Notes: generated by a model from the letters alone, not told the origin. DNA of 64,000 nt from Geodermatophilus normandii (GCF_003182485.1 NZ_QGTX01000001.1:2190001-2254000), one strand, 5' to 3'. Shown: positions 34,463-43,629, numbered from the stretch's first letter. Numbers and translations: made by a program.

Positions 34463-36025
34463 ATGAAGCAGCTGTCAGGACTGGACGCGACGTTCCTGCA
34501 CCTCGAGACCTCCGCGCAGTTCGGCCACGTCTCGAGCCTGTCGATCTACACCCGCCCCGACTCGCCCGACTACCGGCCCTACGACGCCTGGAAGGGTCAG
34601 CTGCAGCAACGGCTGCACCTGCTCGAGCCGTTGCGCCGCCGGCTGGTCGAGGTCCCGCTGGGCCTCGACCACCCGTACTGGATCGACGACCCCGCCTTCG
34701 ACCTCGACTTCCACGTCCGCCACACGGCCGTCCCGCCGCCCGGCACCGACGACCAGCTCGCGGCGCTGGCCGGGCGGCTGGTCTCCCGGCCGCTGGACCG
34801 CCGCAAGCCGCTGTGGCTCTCCTACGTCATCGAGGGCCTGGCCGACCGCCGCTTCGCCGTCCTGACGATCGTCCACCACGCCACGATCGACGGCGCCTCC
34901 GGCGTCGAGCTCATGACGCTGATGCTCGACGACAGCCCCGAGGGCGCCACCGTGCCGCCCGAGACCGGCCGGTGGACGCCGGAGCGGCCTCCCGGCGACC
35001 TCGAGATGCTGGCCCGCGGGACGCTCGGGCTGGCCCGCAAGCCGGCCCGCGGGGTGCTGCTGGCCGCCTGGTCGGCCCGGGAGATCGGCCGGGCCACGCG
35101 CAACCCCGTGCTCGTCCGCGCCGCCAACGACGTCCGCCGGAGCCTGCGCGGGCCGCTCGGCACCGTGCTCAACCTCGGCCGCAAGCGGCCCGAGGAGCCC
35201 GACCAGCCGCCCGCGGTGCCCAGCGTGCGGCCGCCGCGCACGCCGTTCAACGGGCCGATCACACCGCACCGGAAGCTGGCCATCCGGTCGACGTCGCTCG
35301 ACGTGGTCAAGCAGGTGAAGTCGGCGCTCGGGGTCACGGTCAACGACGTCGTCATGGCCGCGTGCGCCGGAGGCCTGCGCACCTGGCTCGACCGGCGCGG
35401 TGCGCTGCCCTCCGACCCGCTCGTGGCGCTGGTCCCCGTCTCGGTGCGGACCGGGGACGAGACCGACCGCTGGACCAACCGGGTGTCGATGCTCTCGGCC
35501 GTCCTGCCCACCGACGAGCCCGACCCCGTCCGGCGCCTGCGGCGGGTGCACGAGTCGATGGCCACCAGCAAGGAGCTCTTCTCGGCGCTGCCCGCCGACC
35601 GGCTCACCGACTTCGCCGAGTTCCCGCCGCCGGCCGTCTTCGCGCGGGCGATGCGGCTGAGCGCCCGCCTGCGGCTGGGCTCGCGGCTGAGCCCGGGCAA
35701 CCTCGTCATCTCCAACGTGCCCGGACCGCGCGCGCCGCTCTACGCTGCGGGCGCCCGGCTCGAGCACTACTTCCCGGTCTCGACGATCGTGGAGGGCCAG
35801 GGCCTCAACATCACGGTGCAGAGCTACCTCGACCGCCTCGACTGGGGCCTGGTCTCGTGCGCGGAGCTGCTGCCCGACGTCGACGTGCTGCTCGCCGACA
35901 TCCTGGACGAGATGGACCGGCTCGCCGCGGCGGCGGGCGTCGAGACGCCGCAGGCCGAGCCGGCCGCTCCCGCGCGGTCCCGTCCGGCGCGGTCGGGCGG
36001 CGGCCGGGCGCGCTCCCGGGGCTGA
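34463..36025 (+). CDS. Wax ester synthase / diacylglycerol acyltransferase
   Basis: This 520-residue WS/DGAT family enzyme has the active-site motif VHHATIDGASG (HHxxxDG) and typical blocks SGLDATFLHLETSA at the start and LVISNVPGPRAPLY near the C-terminus. It transfers acyl-CoA to fatty alcohols or diacylglycerol to make wax esters or storage triacylglycerol. The ATG at 34463 follows AGGAGGG. The last 25 residues are a basic low-complexity tail. It is divergent from the lipase-like gene. Confidence 0.93.
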   Translation: MKQLSGLDATFLHLETSAQFGHVSSLSIYTRPDSPDYRPYDAWKGQLQQRLHLLEPLRRRLVEVPLGLDHPYWIDDPAFDLDFHVRHTAVPPPGTDDQLAALAGRLVSRPLDRRKPLWLSYVIEGLADRRFAVLTIVHHATIDGASGVELMTLMLDDSPEGATVPPETGRWTPERPPGDLEMLARGTLGLARKPARGVLLAAWSAREIGRATRNPVLVRAANDVRRSLRGPLGTVLNLGRKRPEEPDQPPAVPSVRPPRTPFNGPITPHRKLAIRSTSLDVVKQVKSALGVTVNDVVMAACAGGLRTWLDRRGALPSDPLVALVPVSVRTGDETDRWTNRVSMLSAVLPTDEPDPVRRLRRVHESMATSKELFSALPADRLTDFAEFPPPAVFARAMRLSARLRLGSRLSPGNLVISNVPGPRAPLYAAGARLEHYFPVSTIVEGQGLNITVQSYLDRLDWGLVSCAELLPDVDVLLADILDEMDRLAAAAGVETPQAEPAAPARSRPARSGGGRARSRG

Positions 36026-36034
36026 CCGCGCCGC

Positions 36035-36541
36035 TCAGAGCTCCAGCGCGTAGACCAGCAGGTCGATGCCCGGCCGCGGCGCCCAGTCGCGCTCGGGCAG
36101 CCGGGTGAACCCGAGCCGGCCGTAGAGCCGGTGCGCGGAGGTCATGACCGGGTCGGTGGAGAGCACCATCCGGCGCTTGCCGGCCGCGCGCGCCCGCTGC
36201 AGGCACTCGGTCACCAGCAGCTCCCCGACGCCCTGCCCCCGCACCGCCGGGTCGACGACGAGCATCCGGAACGCGGCCTCCTCCGGGGACTCGGTGATCT
36301 CGCCGAAGTCGCCGTCGAGCACCAGCGCGACCGCGCCCACCACCCGGCCGCCCTCCCGCGCGACGATCAGCCGCGAGCGGCCCGCCCGCCCCTCGACGTC
36401 GGCCAGCTCCGGCAGGTAGGCGTCGGAGGCCAGCTCCTCGTCGCGGTAGACGCCGACGGTCAGCGCGGCGATGGCCGGGAAGTCGGCGGGGACGGCGTCG
36501 TCGACGGTCACGGGCAGGGGAGCGGGGGACGGTGCGGCCAC
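36035..36541 (-). CDS. GNAT family N-acetyltransferase
   Basis: This 168-residue GNAT protein has the acetyl-CoA site VDPAVRGQGVGELLVTECL and the C-terminal YGRLGFTRLPERDW. The GTG start at 36541 has TAGGCT upstream, consistent with a leaderless transcript. It is convergent with the WS/DGAT gene (9 bases between stops) and divergent from pdtaS. The substrate is unknown. Confidence 0.85.
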   Translation of the reverse strand: MAAPSPAPLPVTVDDAVPADFPAIAALTVGVYRDEELASDAYLPELADVEGRAGRSRLIVAREGGRVVGAVALVLDGDFGEITESPEEAAFRMLVVDPAVRGQGVGELLVTECLQRARAAGKRRMVLSTDPVMTSAHRLYGRLGFTRLPERDWAPRPGIDLLVYALEL

Positions 36542-36584
36542 GGGTACCCAGCCTATGCAGGCCCCCGCCATACGCTCGGAGGTG

Positions 36585-38084
36585 ATGAGCACCCTCTCCG
36601 AGCGCCTGCACCGCGGTGCGGCGACCGCCCCGTCCCAGGTCGACCACGCCCGCCGGCTGGTCGCCGACTGGCAGCTGCTGGCCGACCTGGCGTTCGCCGA
36701 CCTGACCCTCTGGGTGCCGCTGCGCACCGGCGCGTGGTGGTGCGTGGCGCAGGTGCGCCCGCTCACCGCGCCGACCAGCCAGCCCGAGGACCTGGTCGGC
36801 AGCGAGGTCGACGGCCCGGACGCCGATCCGTTCCGGCAGGCGCACCGCGAGGGCCGGCCGGTGACCGAGGGCGAGCCGGACTGGTCGGGCACCAGCCCCC
36901 GGCGGCGCGAGGTCATCCCCGTCCGGCACGACGGCGTCGTCGTCGCGGTCCTGGCCAAGGACACCAACCTCGCGGTGACCCGGTCGCCGTCGACGCTGGA
37001 GCTGACCTACCTCGACATCGCCGCCGACCTCTGCCTCATGGTCTCGGCCGGCACCTTCCCGCCCGAGAAGCTGCTCGACGCCGAGATGAGCCCGCGGGTG
37101 GGCGACGGGCTGGTGCGCCTGGACGCCGCCGGCCGGGCCGTCTACGCCAGCCCCAACGCCCTGTCGGCCTACCGGCGACTGGGGGTGAACGGCGACCTCG
37201 TCGGGGCCGACCTGGCCCGGGTGACCCGCGGCGCCGCGCTCGACGGCGTGGCGGGGGAGGCGGTGGCCGCCGGGATCGCCGCGGCGGTGGCCGGGCGGTT
37301 CCCCGACCCGATGGACGTCGAGGCCCCCTCGGCGACGCTGCTGGTGCGGGCGCTGCCGCTGCAGGCGCCCGGCGCGGAGGAGGGGGCGCTGGTGCTGGTC
37401 CGCGACGTCACCGACGTCCGGCGCCGGGACCGGGCGCTGCTCACCAAGGACGCGACCATCCGCGAGATCCACCACCGCGTGAAGAACAACCTGCAGACCG
37501 TGGCAGCGCTGCTGCGGCTGCAGGCCCGGCGGATGACCGAGCCGGCCGCCCGGGCGGCGCTGGAGGAGTCGGTGCGGCGGGTGGCCTCGATCGCCGTCGT
37601 CCACGAGACGCTCGCCGGCAGCCGGGAGGACGTCGTCGACGTCGACGACGTGCTCGACCAGGTGCTGCCGATGCTCGGCGACCTCACCTCGATCGGCCCG
37701 GCTGCGCGGACCCGGCGCGTGGGCGGCTTCGGCGAGCTGCCGGCCGCCACCGCCACCCCGCTGGTCATGGCGGTCACCGAGCTGCTGCACAACGCCGCCG
37801 AGCACGCGTTCCCGGCCGACGGCCCGCCGGGGTCGATCGAGCTGGTCGCCGAGCGGGACGGCGACGACCTGGTGGTCCGCGTCCGCGACGACGGCCAGGG
37901 GCTGCCCGACGGCTTCGACCCGGCGCTCAGCGACGGCCTGGGGCTGCAGATCGTGCGCACCCTGGTGACCAGCGAGCTCGGCGGGTCGCTGCTCACGCGG
38001 ACCCCGGAGGACCCGCCGGGCCCGGGCCGTCCGGGCACCGAGGTCGTCCTCGACATCCCCGGCGCCGCCCGTCCCCGTCGGTAG
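36585..38084 (+). CDS. pdtaS: Sensor histidine kinase PdtaS
   Basis: This 499-residue soluble kinase has an N-terminal GAF-like domain (1-150), a PAS domain (about 165-285), a HisKA_2 dimerisation domain with the phospho-acceptor box REIHHRVKNNLQTVAALLRL (His296/297) and an HATPase domain (VTELLHNAAEHAF, DDGQGLPDGFD). It is the counterpart of M. tuberculosis Rv3220c, which phosphorylates the RNA-binding antiterminator PdtaR; that gene is not in this window. The ATG at 36585 follows GGAGG. It converges on whiB1 across a perfect terminator hairpin. Confidence 0.92.
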   Translation: MSTLSERLHRGAATAPSQVDHARRLVADWQLLADLAFADLTLWVPLRTGAWWCVAQVRPLTAPTSQPEDLVGSEVDGPDADPFRQAHREGRPVTEGEPDWSGTSPRRREVIPVRHDGVVVAVLAKDTNLAVTRSPSTLELTYLDIAADLCLMVSAGTFPPEKLLDAEMSPRVGDGLVRLDAAGRAVYASPNALSAYRRLGVNGDLVGADLARVTRGAALDGVAGEAVAAGIAAAVAGRFPDPMDVEAPSATLLVRALPLQAPGAEEGALVLVRDVTDVRRRDRALLTKDATIREIHHRVKNNLQTVAALLRLQARRMTEPAARAALEESVRRVASIAVVHETLAGSREDVVDVDDVLDQVLPMLGDLTSIGPAARTRRVGGFGELPAATATPLVMAVTELLHNAAEHAFPADGPPGSIELVAERDGDDLVVRVRDDGQGLPDGFDPALSDGLGLQIVRTLVTSELGGSLLTRTPEDPPGPGRPGTEVVLDIPGAARPRR

Positions 38085-38122
38085 CCGGTGACCGGGCGTC
38101 GTCCGGTGGGACGACCGTGGAA

Positions 38123-38164
38123 CGGCGTGAGGCCGGTCCCCGAGCGGGGACCGGCCTCACGCCG
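38123..38164. terminator. Bidirectional terminator between pdtaS and whiB1
   Basis: Perfect 19-bp arms (38123-38141 and 38146-38164) around a GAGC loop, between convergent stop codons. Confidence 0.88.
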
Positions 38165-38197
38165 GTGCTCAGCCGGCTGGTGCCGGCGGGGCGTCCG

Positions 38198-38446
38198 TCA
38201 GGCGCGGACGCGGGTGCGGGACTGACGGCGCTTGAGAGCGCGCCGCTCGTCCTCGGAGAGCCCACCCCAGACGCCGGAGTCCTGACCGGAGCGCAGGGCC
38301 CAGTCGAGGCAGGACTCGACGACCGAGCAGCGGCGGCAGACCGCCTTGGCCTGCTCGATCTGTACGGTGGCCGGGCCGGTCGTCCCGATGGGGAAGAAGA
38401 GCTCAGGGTCCTCGTCCCGGCAGAGCGCGCGGTGGCGCCAGTCCAT
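38198..38446 (-). CDS. whiB1: Transcriptional regulator WhiB1
   Basis: This 82-residue WhiB-family protein carries a [4Fe-4S] cluster sensitive to nitric oxide. The four ligands are Cys9, Cys37, Cys40 and Cys46. The G-rich turn is SGVWGGLSEDERRAL, and a basic RRQSRTRVRA tail binds DNA. The start MDWRHRALCRDEDPELFFPI matches mycobacterial WhiB1 and has GAGGAG upstream; a longer in-frame ATG at 38497 is less likely. WhiB1 partners the primary sigma factor and is essential in mycobacteria. Confidence 0.95.
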   Translation of the reverse strand: MDWRHRALCRDEDPELFFPIGTTGPATVQIEQAKAVCRRCSVVESCLDWALRSGQDSGVWGGLSEDERRALKRRQSRTRVRA

Positions 38447-38769
38447 GTCGGTGCACTCCTCGGTGTCGACTACATTGCTTGCGGAAATCGCTGACATCGG
38501 GCCGCTCGCGCGGGCGCGACACCGGTTGCCCAGCGCCTCGTTCCAGCGACCGCCTACCGCCTTGTTACCGGCAGGTTGCGTTCCTCTCGCGATGTTTTCA
38601 CCTGAGGACTGCGTGTCAAGCGCGCGGAGGCCCTGGGTCGACCCCGCGTGAGCAAGCTCACCACGGGCGTGCTAGGGCCGCCACTCGGGTGTGCCGTGGT
38701 GCTTGACACAGCCTCCCGGGCGTGTCCGGCGGACGCGGGGAGGTCGGCGGAGCGACCGGCACCGGCCGC
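38447..38769 (-). promoter_or_regulatory. Long whiB1 upstream region with CRP-like site
   Basis: This 323-bp region is lower in GC than its surroundings. On the minus strand TTGACA (38619-38614) is a good -35 with no clear -10. GTGAGCAAGCTCAC (38648-38661) fits the CRP consensus GTGA-N6-TCAC and would sit near -70, a usual activator position. Mycobacterial whiB1 is known to be CRP-controlled. No gene was recognised in the region. Confidence 0.55.
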
Positions 38770-39792
38770 TCAGGCGACGACGCGGAGCGCCCCCGGCACC
38801 GAGCGCACGCGCAGCCCGGTCGCGGTCCCGAGGTGGTCGCCGTCGAGCTGCCAGCCCTGCGGGCGCGACGCCCGCAGCTCCAGCGCGGCCAGGTCGTGGA
38901 GGCGGTGCACGCCCCGGCCGCGGGCGTCGGGACGGCGGGCCAGCACCTGCCGCGTGTGGTGCAGCATCCGCAGCACGCCCATCCGGCCCATCGCGAAGAC
39001 GTCGAGATCGGCGTCGAAGGATGCCTCGGGGCTCGGGTTGACCGGCCGGGTGCCCAGGTAGGTCCACGGGCTCACGTTGGAGACCAGGCAGAGGAACAGC
39101 CCGTCGAGGTCGTCGGCGCCCGGGACCGACAGCGTCATCGCCGGGCGCCGGCGCTCCCGGCCGAGGACGAACGCCCGGGTGGCCTCGCGGACGTAGAGCG
39201 CGCCGGTCGAGCGGCGCCCCCGCGCCCGCTGCGCCTCGACGCGGGCGATGACGTCGGCGTCGAAGCCCAGGCCCGCGGCGAAGACGAACCAGCGCGGGTC
39301 ACTCCAGCCGTCGTCGGCCGCGGCCCCCACCTGCGCCACCGTCAGCGCGGTCGCCGGGTCGGTGCCGGCGTCCGGGGGCGCGCTGGTGCCGGTGGCGCTG
39401 GCGGTGCCGAGGGAGACCCGGCGGGTGCGGCCCGAGCGCAGCGCGTCGAGGATCTCCCCGGTGGCCTCGACCGGGTCGCGCGAGCGGCCCAGCGCCCGGG
39501 AGAAGACGTTGGTGGAGCCGCCGGGGACGACGGCCAGCGTGGGCACGTGCGCGCCGGGGCCGTCGGTCAGCAGGCCGTTGACCACCTCGTTGACGGTGCC
39601 GTCGCCCCCGAGCGCGACGACGACGTCGAACCCCTCGGCCAGCGCCTGCCGGCCGAGCTCGCGGGCGTGGCCGCGGTGGGTGGTGTCGGCGAGGTCCACC
39701 TTCAGCTCGCTGGCCAGTGCCCCGACCAGGACGTCCCGGACCCGGCCGGTGGTCGTCGTCGCCGCGGGGTTGGCCACCACGAGCGCACGCAT
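38770..39792 (-). CDS. Diacylglycerol kinase family lipid kinase
   Basis: This 340-residue DAGK-catalytic-domain protein starts MRALVVANPAATTTTGRVRD. It has the nucleotide-binding motif VVALGGDGTVNEVVNGLL and the VVPGGSTNVFSRALG block. The C-terminal beta-sandwich (VPGADDLDGLFLCLVSNVSP) is typical of YegS/DgkB-like kinases that phosphorylate diacylglycerol or related lipids. It lies upstream of whiB1 on the same strand, as in mycobacteria (Rv3218 region). The substrate is not fixed. Confidence 0.9.
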   Translation of the reverse strand: MRALVVANPAATTTTGRVRDVLVGALASELKVDLADTTHRGHARELGRQALAEGFDVVVALGGDGTVNEVVNGLLTDGPGAHVPTLAVVPGGSTNVFSRALGRSRDPVEATGEILDALRSGRTRRVSLGTASATGTSAPPDAGTDPATALTVAQVGAAADDGWSDPRWFVFAAGLGFDADVIARVEAQRARGRRSTGALYVREATRAFVLGRERRRPAMTLSVPGADDLDGLFLCLVSNVSPWTYLGTRPVNPSPEASFDADLDVFAMGRMGVLRMLHHTRQVLARRPDARGRGVHRLHDLAALELRASRPQGWQLDGDHLGTATGLRVRSVPGALRVVA

Positions 39793-39873
39793 GTGGCCAG
39801 GCTATCCAGCCGACCGGCTCCTGACCGGCACGGACGGGTCCTGGCGTGACCGGTGACGCGTAGCCTCGCTGGT

Positions 39874-40346
39874 GTGACGGACGAGGACGGGAGCCGCCGC
39901 CCCAGCCGGGCCGAGCGGCTCCTCGGCGGCGCCGCGCAGCCCTCCACCCGCCCGCCCCGGCCCCGCGGCCCGACGCGCCGCCCGCGGTCGTCCGGGCGGC
40001 GCTGGTGGCCGCGGTCGAGGCGGCGCTGCTGGTCGGCGGCGCCCTGGTGATCCTCTGGCTGACCGTCACCAGCAACCCCGACAGCGTGGGCCGCGCGCTG
40101 GCCGAGGTGGTCTACGTCGGGATCTTCGGCGCCGCCCTGGCCGCGGCCGCCGTCGGCCTGCGGCGGCTGTCGGCGTGGGCGCGCGGGCCGGTCGTCGTCC
40201 TGCAGATCCTGCTGGGCCTGTTCGGCTACAGCACCGCGTTCCCCGGCGGTCAGCCGCTGCTGGGCATCCCGCTGATCGTCCTGGCGGTCGCCGAGCTGTA
40301 CCTGCTGGCCACGCCCGAGGCGCGGCTGGCGTTCTCCGAGCGGTAG
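39874..40346 (+). CDS. Small membrane protein, frameshifted
   Basis: GTG 39874 with TAGCCT (39861-39866) eight bases upstream begins a leaderless reading VTDEDGSRRPSRAERLLGG. The membrane part (AAVEAALLVGGALVILWLTV, VVYVGIFGAALAAAAVGLRR) lies one frame over. The shift falls in the C/G-rich stretch 39941-39975. One added base gives 157 residues with about four transmembrane helices. No function is recognised. It is divergent from the lipid kinase gene. Confidence 0.6.
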
Positions 40347-41129
40347 CTACACCAGGCCGACGACGTCGGCGATCGAGTCGAGCACCCGGCTCGGCCGGAA
40401 CGGGAAGCGGGCGACGTCGGCGGCGGTGGTCGAGCCGGTCAGCACCAGGATCGTCTCCAGGCCCGCCTCGATGCCGGCGACGACGTCGGTGTCCATGCGG
40501 TCGCCGATCATCACCGTGCTCTCGGAGTGCGCGTCGATGCGGTTCATGGCACTGCGGAACATCATCGGGTTGGGCTTGCCGACGAAGTAGGGCTTGGCGC
40601 CGGTGGCCTCGGTGATCATCGCGGCGACCGACCCGGTGGCCGGCAGCGGCCCCTCCGGCGAGGGCCCGGTGACGTCGGGGTTGGTGGCGATGAAGCGCGC
40701 GCCGGCGCCGATGAGCCGGATCGCCCGGGTGATGGCCTCGAAGGAGTAGGTGCGGGTCTCGCCCAGGACGACGTAGTCCGGGTCGGTGTCGGTGAGCGTG
40801 TACCCGGCCTCGTGGAGCGCCGTCGTCAGGCCCGCCTCGCCGATCACGTACGCGGAGCCGCCGGGCAGCTGGTTGGCGAGGAAGTCCGCCGTCGCCAGGG
40901 CCGAGGTCCAGATCGACTCCTCGGGCACCTGCAGGCCCGAGCGGGACAGCCGCGCGGCGAGGTCGCGCGGCGTGAAGATCGAGTTGTTGGTGAGCACGAG
41001 GAAGCGCCGGCCGGTGTCGACCAGGCGGGCGAGGAAGTCGGCGGCCCCCGGGAGGGCCAGGCCCTCGTGCACGAGGACGCCGTCCATGTCGGTCAGCCAG
41101 CACTCGGCGGGGCCGCGCTCGATGGTCAC
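40347..41129 (-). CDS. HAD-IIA family hydrolase (NagD-like)
   Basis: This 260-residue phosphatase has HAD motif I as WLTDMDGVLVHEG, motif II LVLTNNSIFT and motif IV MIGDRMDTDVVAGIEAG, with a IIA-type cap. NagD-like enzymes act on nucleotide or sugar phosphates. The GTG start at 41129 gives TIERGPAECWLTDMDGV. It is the last gene of a run psd-pssA-GNAT-HAD, with five bases separating it from the GNAT stop. Its stop abuts that of the convergent membrane protein. Confidence 0.9.
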   Translation of the reverse strand: MTIERGPAECWLTDMDGVLVHEGLALPGAADFLARLVDTGRRFLVLTNNSIFTPRDLAARLSRSGLQVPEESIWTSALATADFLANQLPGGSAYVIGEAGLTTALHEAGYTLTDTDPDYVVLGETRTYSFEAITRAIRLIGAGARFIATNPDVTGPSPEGPLPATGSVAAMITEATGAKPYFVGKPNPMMFRSAMNRIDAHSESTVMIGDRMDTDVVAGIEAGLETILVLTGSTTAADVARFPFRPSRVLDSIADVVGLV

Positions 41130-41134
41130 GGTCG

Positions 41135-41629
41135 TCAGCCTGCCGTACGGCGCCGGTCGGCCGCGAAGCCGGTCAGGGCCTCGTCGGTGAGCCGGAAGAC
41201 CGTCCACCCGTCCACGGGCACGGCGCCGGCAGCGCGGTAGAAGGCGATCGAGGGCTCGTTCCAGTCGAGCACCGACCACTCCAGCCGGGCGTAGCCGCGC
41301 TCCACGCAGGTGGCGGCCAGCGTGCGCAGCAGCTCCCGGCCGAGCCCCGAGCCGCGGTGCTCCGGCTGGACGTAGAGGTCCTCGAGGTGGATGCCGTGCG
41401 TGCCGCGCCAGGTGGAGAAGGTGAGGAACCACAGCGCCGTGCCGACCACGGCGCCGTCGGACCCGAGGGCGACGTGGCCGAACAGCGCGGGGGAGTCGCC
41501 GAACAGCGCGGCCGCCAGCTGCTCCCCGGTCAGCCGCACCTCGTGCGCGGCCTGCTCGTACTCCGCCAGCTCGCGCACCAGGCCGACCACCGCCGGGACG
41601 TCGTCGGGCCGGATCGGGCGCACGCTCAC
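41135..41629 (-). CDS. GNAT family N-acetyltransferase
   Basis: This 164-residue protein resembles the spermidine/diamine acetyltransferase-like GNAT group: SVRPIRPDDVPAVVGLVREL at the start, HLEDLYVQPEHRGSGLGREL for acetyl-CoA and LDWNEPSIAFYRAAGAV near the C-terminus. It overlaps the pssA stop by four bases (GTGA), so translation is coupled. A polyamine or thialysine substrate is possible, not proven. Confidence 0.88.
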   Translation of the reverse strand: MSVRPIRPDDVPAVVGLVRELAEYEQAAHEVRLTGEQLAAALFGDSPALFGHVALGSDGAVVGTALWFLTFSTWRGTHGIHLEDLYVQPEHRGSGLGRELLRTLAATCVERGYARLEWSVLDWNEPSIAFYRAAGAVPVDGWTVFRLTDEALTGFAADRRRTAG

Positions 41630-42456
41630 GTCAGGACCTCCCGGAGGCGGGCCGGCACGAGCCGGGTCAGGGGCGAGAGCAGCGGCACCAGGACCGGTGC
41701 CAGCAGGTAGCCGTAGGCCAGCACGCACCCGGTGACCACGGGGACGGTGGCGAAGCCGACGACGAGGGCGATCGCGGCGGCGACGAGCCCGTAGGGGCGC
41801 CCGCTCTTCGGGCTGACCAGCGAGCGGAACGACCGGAACCGGACGGTGCTGACCATCAGCAGCGCCGGGACGGCGACGATGAGCAGCACCCACAGCCGGT
41901 CGCGGCCCTGCATCTGGTCGCCGAAGGCGAAGACGGAGGCGAGCACGACCCCCGCTGCGCCGGGGCTGGGCATGCCGGTGAAGTACCGCTTGTCCGCCGT
42001 GGGGTCGATGGTGGTGTTGAAGCGGGCGAGCCGGATCGCGGCGCAGGCCACCCACAGGAAGCAGACCACCCAGCCCAGCGGGTCCCACTCGTCGCGGCCC
42101 TCGGAGAACAGCGTGAACGCCAGCAGGGCGGGGGCCAGGCCGAAGGAGACCAGGTCGGCCAGCGAGTCGAACTGCAGGCCGAAGGAGCTCACCGCCCCGA
42201 CGAGCCGGGCAACCGCGCCGTCGGTGATGTCGAAGAGCACCGACAGGCCGATGAGCACCGCGGCGAGCGTGTACTGCCCGCGGATCGACACCAGGATGGC
42301 GGCGAAGCCGCACAGCATGTTGCCCAGCGTGAAGAGGCTGGGCAGGGTCGCCAGCGCGCGACGGCGGCTGCCGCGCACCGACCCGCGGACGAACTCGACG
42401 GTGGCCGTGCGCCGCGTCGGGACCGGCCGCCCCTCACCCGAGGCGGAACTGGGCAC
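41626..42456 (-). CDS. pssA: CDP-diacylglycerol-serine O-phosphatidyltransferase
   Basis: This 276-residue integral membrane enzyme makes phosphatidylserine from CDP-diacylglycerol and serine. The CDP-alcohol phosphatidyltransferase motif is seen as DGAVARLVGAVSSFGLQFD with SLADLVSFG after it, keeping the DGxxAR...G...D...D spacing. About seven transmembrane helices follow the basic N-terminus. It lies 10 bases after psd in the same operon, giving the complete phosphatidylethanolamine route. Confidence 0.92.
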   Translation of the reverse strand: MPSSASGEGRPVPTRRTATVEFVRGSVRGSRRRALATLPSLFTLGNMLCGFAAILVSIRGQYTLAAVLIGLSVLFDITDGAVARLVGAVSSFGLQFDSLADLVSFGLAPALLAFTLFSEGRDEWDPLGWVVCFLWVACAAIRLARFNTTIDPTADKRYFTGMPSPGAAGVVLASVFAFGDQMQGRDRLWVLLIVAVPALLMVSTVRFRSFRSLVSPKSGRPYGLVAAAIALVVGFATVPVVTGCVLAYGYLLAPVLVPLLSPLTRLVPARLREVLT

Positions 42457-42466
42457 CGTGGTCCCC

Positions 42467-43144
42467 TCAGCCCGCGTCGGGCCAGCGGGCGATGACGGTC
42501 TCCCCGCCGCGCACCCGCTGCCCCTTCCGCACCGTCAGCGTGCACTCGGCCGGCAGGAAGACGTCCATGCGCGAGCCGAACTTCATGAGGCCGAAGCGCT
42601 CGCCGGTGGCCAGCCGCCGGCCGACACCGGTGCGCGTGACGATCCGGCGCGCGAGCACGCCGACGAGCTGCCGGAAGACGACGGTGCGCTCGCCGTCGCG
42701 CAGCCACAGCTCGCTGCGCTCGTTGCGGTGCGCGGACTCCGCGCGGTAGGCGGCCAGGAAGCTGCCCGGGCGGTAGGAGCTCTCGACCACCTCGCCCCGG
42801 TAGGGCGAGCGGTTGACGTGCACGTCCACCACGGACAGGAAGACGCTGACCTGCTGCCAGCCGCCCGCGGGGGCCGGCTCCGGGGCCACGCCCTCCTGCG
42901 GCTCCCCGGCGACCATCACCATGCCGTCGGCGGGGGAGAGGACAACGTCGGCCGGCGGCTCGACCCGGTCGCAGGCGCGCTCGGGGTCGCGGAAGAACAG
43001 CAGCATGTAGGCCGACAGGGCGAGGAACGGCCAGGCGGCGACCCGTGCCCAGCGGCGTCCGGTGCCGGCGCCGGCCGCGGCCAGCAGGGCGGCCGGTGCG
43101 AGGGGTCCGGTGATGAAGGGCCACCCGGCCCGGTCGATGCGCAT
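42467..43144 (-). CDS. psd: Phosphatidylserine decarboxylase proenzyme
   Basis: This 225-residue enzyme of the short (archaeal-type/PSD-A) family self-cleaves to form a pyruvoyl group. The cleavage region GLMKFGSRMDVFLP contains the Gly-Ser site, and SVVDVHVNRSPYRGEV is the conserved catalytic histidine block. Two N-terminal membrane helices are visible. The ATG at 43144 gives MRIDRAGWPFITGPLAPAAL. It converts phosphatidylserine to phosphatidylethanolamine and is the first gene of the psd-pssA operon. Confidence 0.92.
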   Translation of the reverse strand: MRIDRAGWPFITGPLAPAALLAAAGAGTGRRWARVAAWPFLALSAYMLLFFRDPERACDRVEPPADVVLSPADGMVMVAGEPQEGVAPEPAPAGGWQQVSVFLSVVDVHVNRSPYRGEVVESSYRPGSFLAAYRAESAHRNERSELWLRDGERTVVFRQLVGVLARRIVTRTGVGRRLATGERFGLMKFGSRMDVFLPAECTLTVRKGQRVRGGETVIARWPDAG

Positions 43145-43212
43145 CGAGGTCCGACGGTACCGGGGCCGGCCGGCGCCCCGGCCCACCCGCCGGGAGCGGC
43201 CCCGCGGGTCGC

Positions 43213-43629
43213 CTACACGGCGGGCGTGGCCACGTTGACCAGCCAGCGGATGCCGAACCGGTCGGTCACCTGGCCGAAGACGTCACCCCAGACCTGCTTT
43301 CCGAGGGGGACGTCGACCGTCCCGCCGTCGGCGGCCAGCGCCTCGAACCAGCGCGAGAGCGTGTCCCGGTCGTCGCCGGACAGCGACAGCGAGACCTTGT
43401 CCGGGCCGCCGGCGTCGGGGTCGTGGCCGTCGGAGGCCATGAGCTCCAGGCCGTGCTCGGTGCGCAGGAAGGCGTGCATGACACCGTCGTCGGGGTACTC
43501 GCCACCGCCCCCGCCGACGTCGCCGAAGGTCATGACCTCCAGGTGCCCGCCGAGGACCGAGCGGTAGAGCTCCATCGCCTCGCGCGCGTTGCCGGAGAAG
43601 TGCAGGTAGGGGTTGAGCCGGACGGCCAT
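43213..43629 (-). CDS. VOC family protein (PhnB-like)
   Basis: This 138-residue protein is PhnB/DUF1338-like VOC: RLNPYLHFSGNAREAMELYR at the start, VMTFGDVGGGGGEYPDD and the C-terminal DVFGQVTDRFGIRWLVNVA. The ATG at 43629 has GAGGAG upstream. Function is unknown; such proteins are often annotated as glyoxalase-like. It lies downstream of the sodN 3' element. Confidence 0.87.
   Translation of the reverse strand: MAVRLNPYLHFSGNAREAMELYRSVLGGHLEVMTFGDVGGGGGEYPDDGVMHAFLRTEHGLELMASDGHDPDAGGPDKVSLSLSGDDRDTLSRWFEALAADGGTVDVPLGKQVWGDVFGQVTDRFGIRWLVNVATPAV

Noticed and set aside
38498-38640. Additional small gene upstream of whiB1
   Set aside because: Short frames there have no ribosome-binding site and mixed codon use; the lower GC fits a promoter region.
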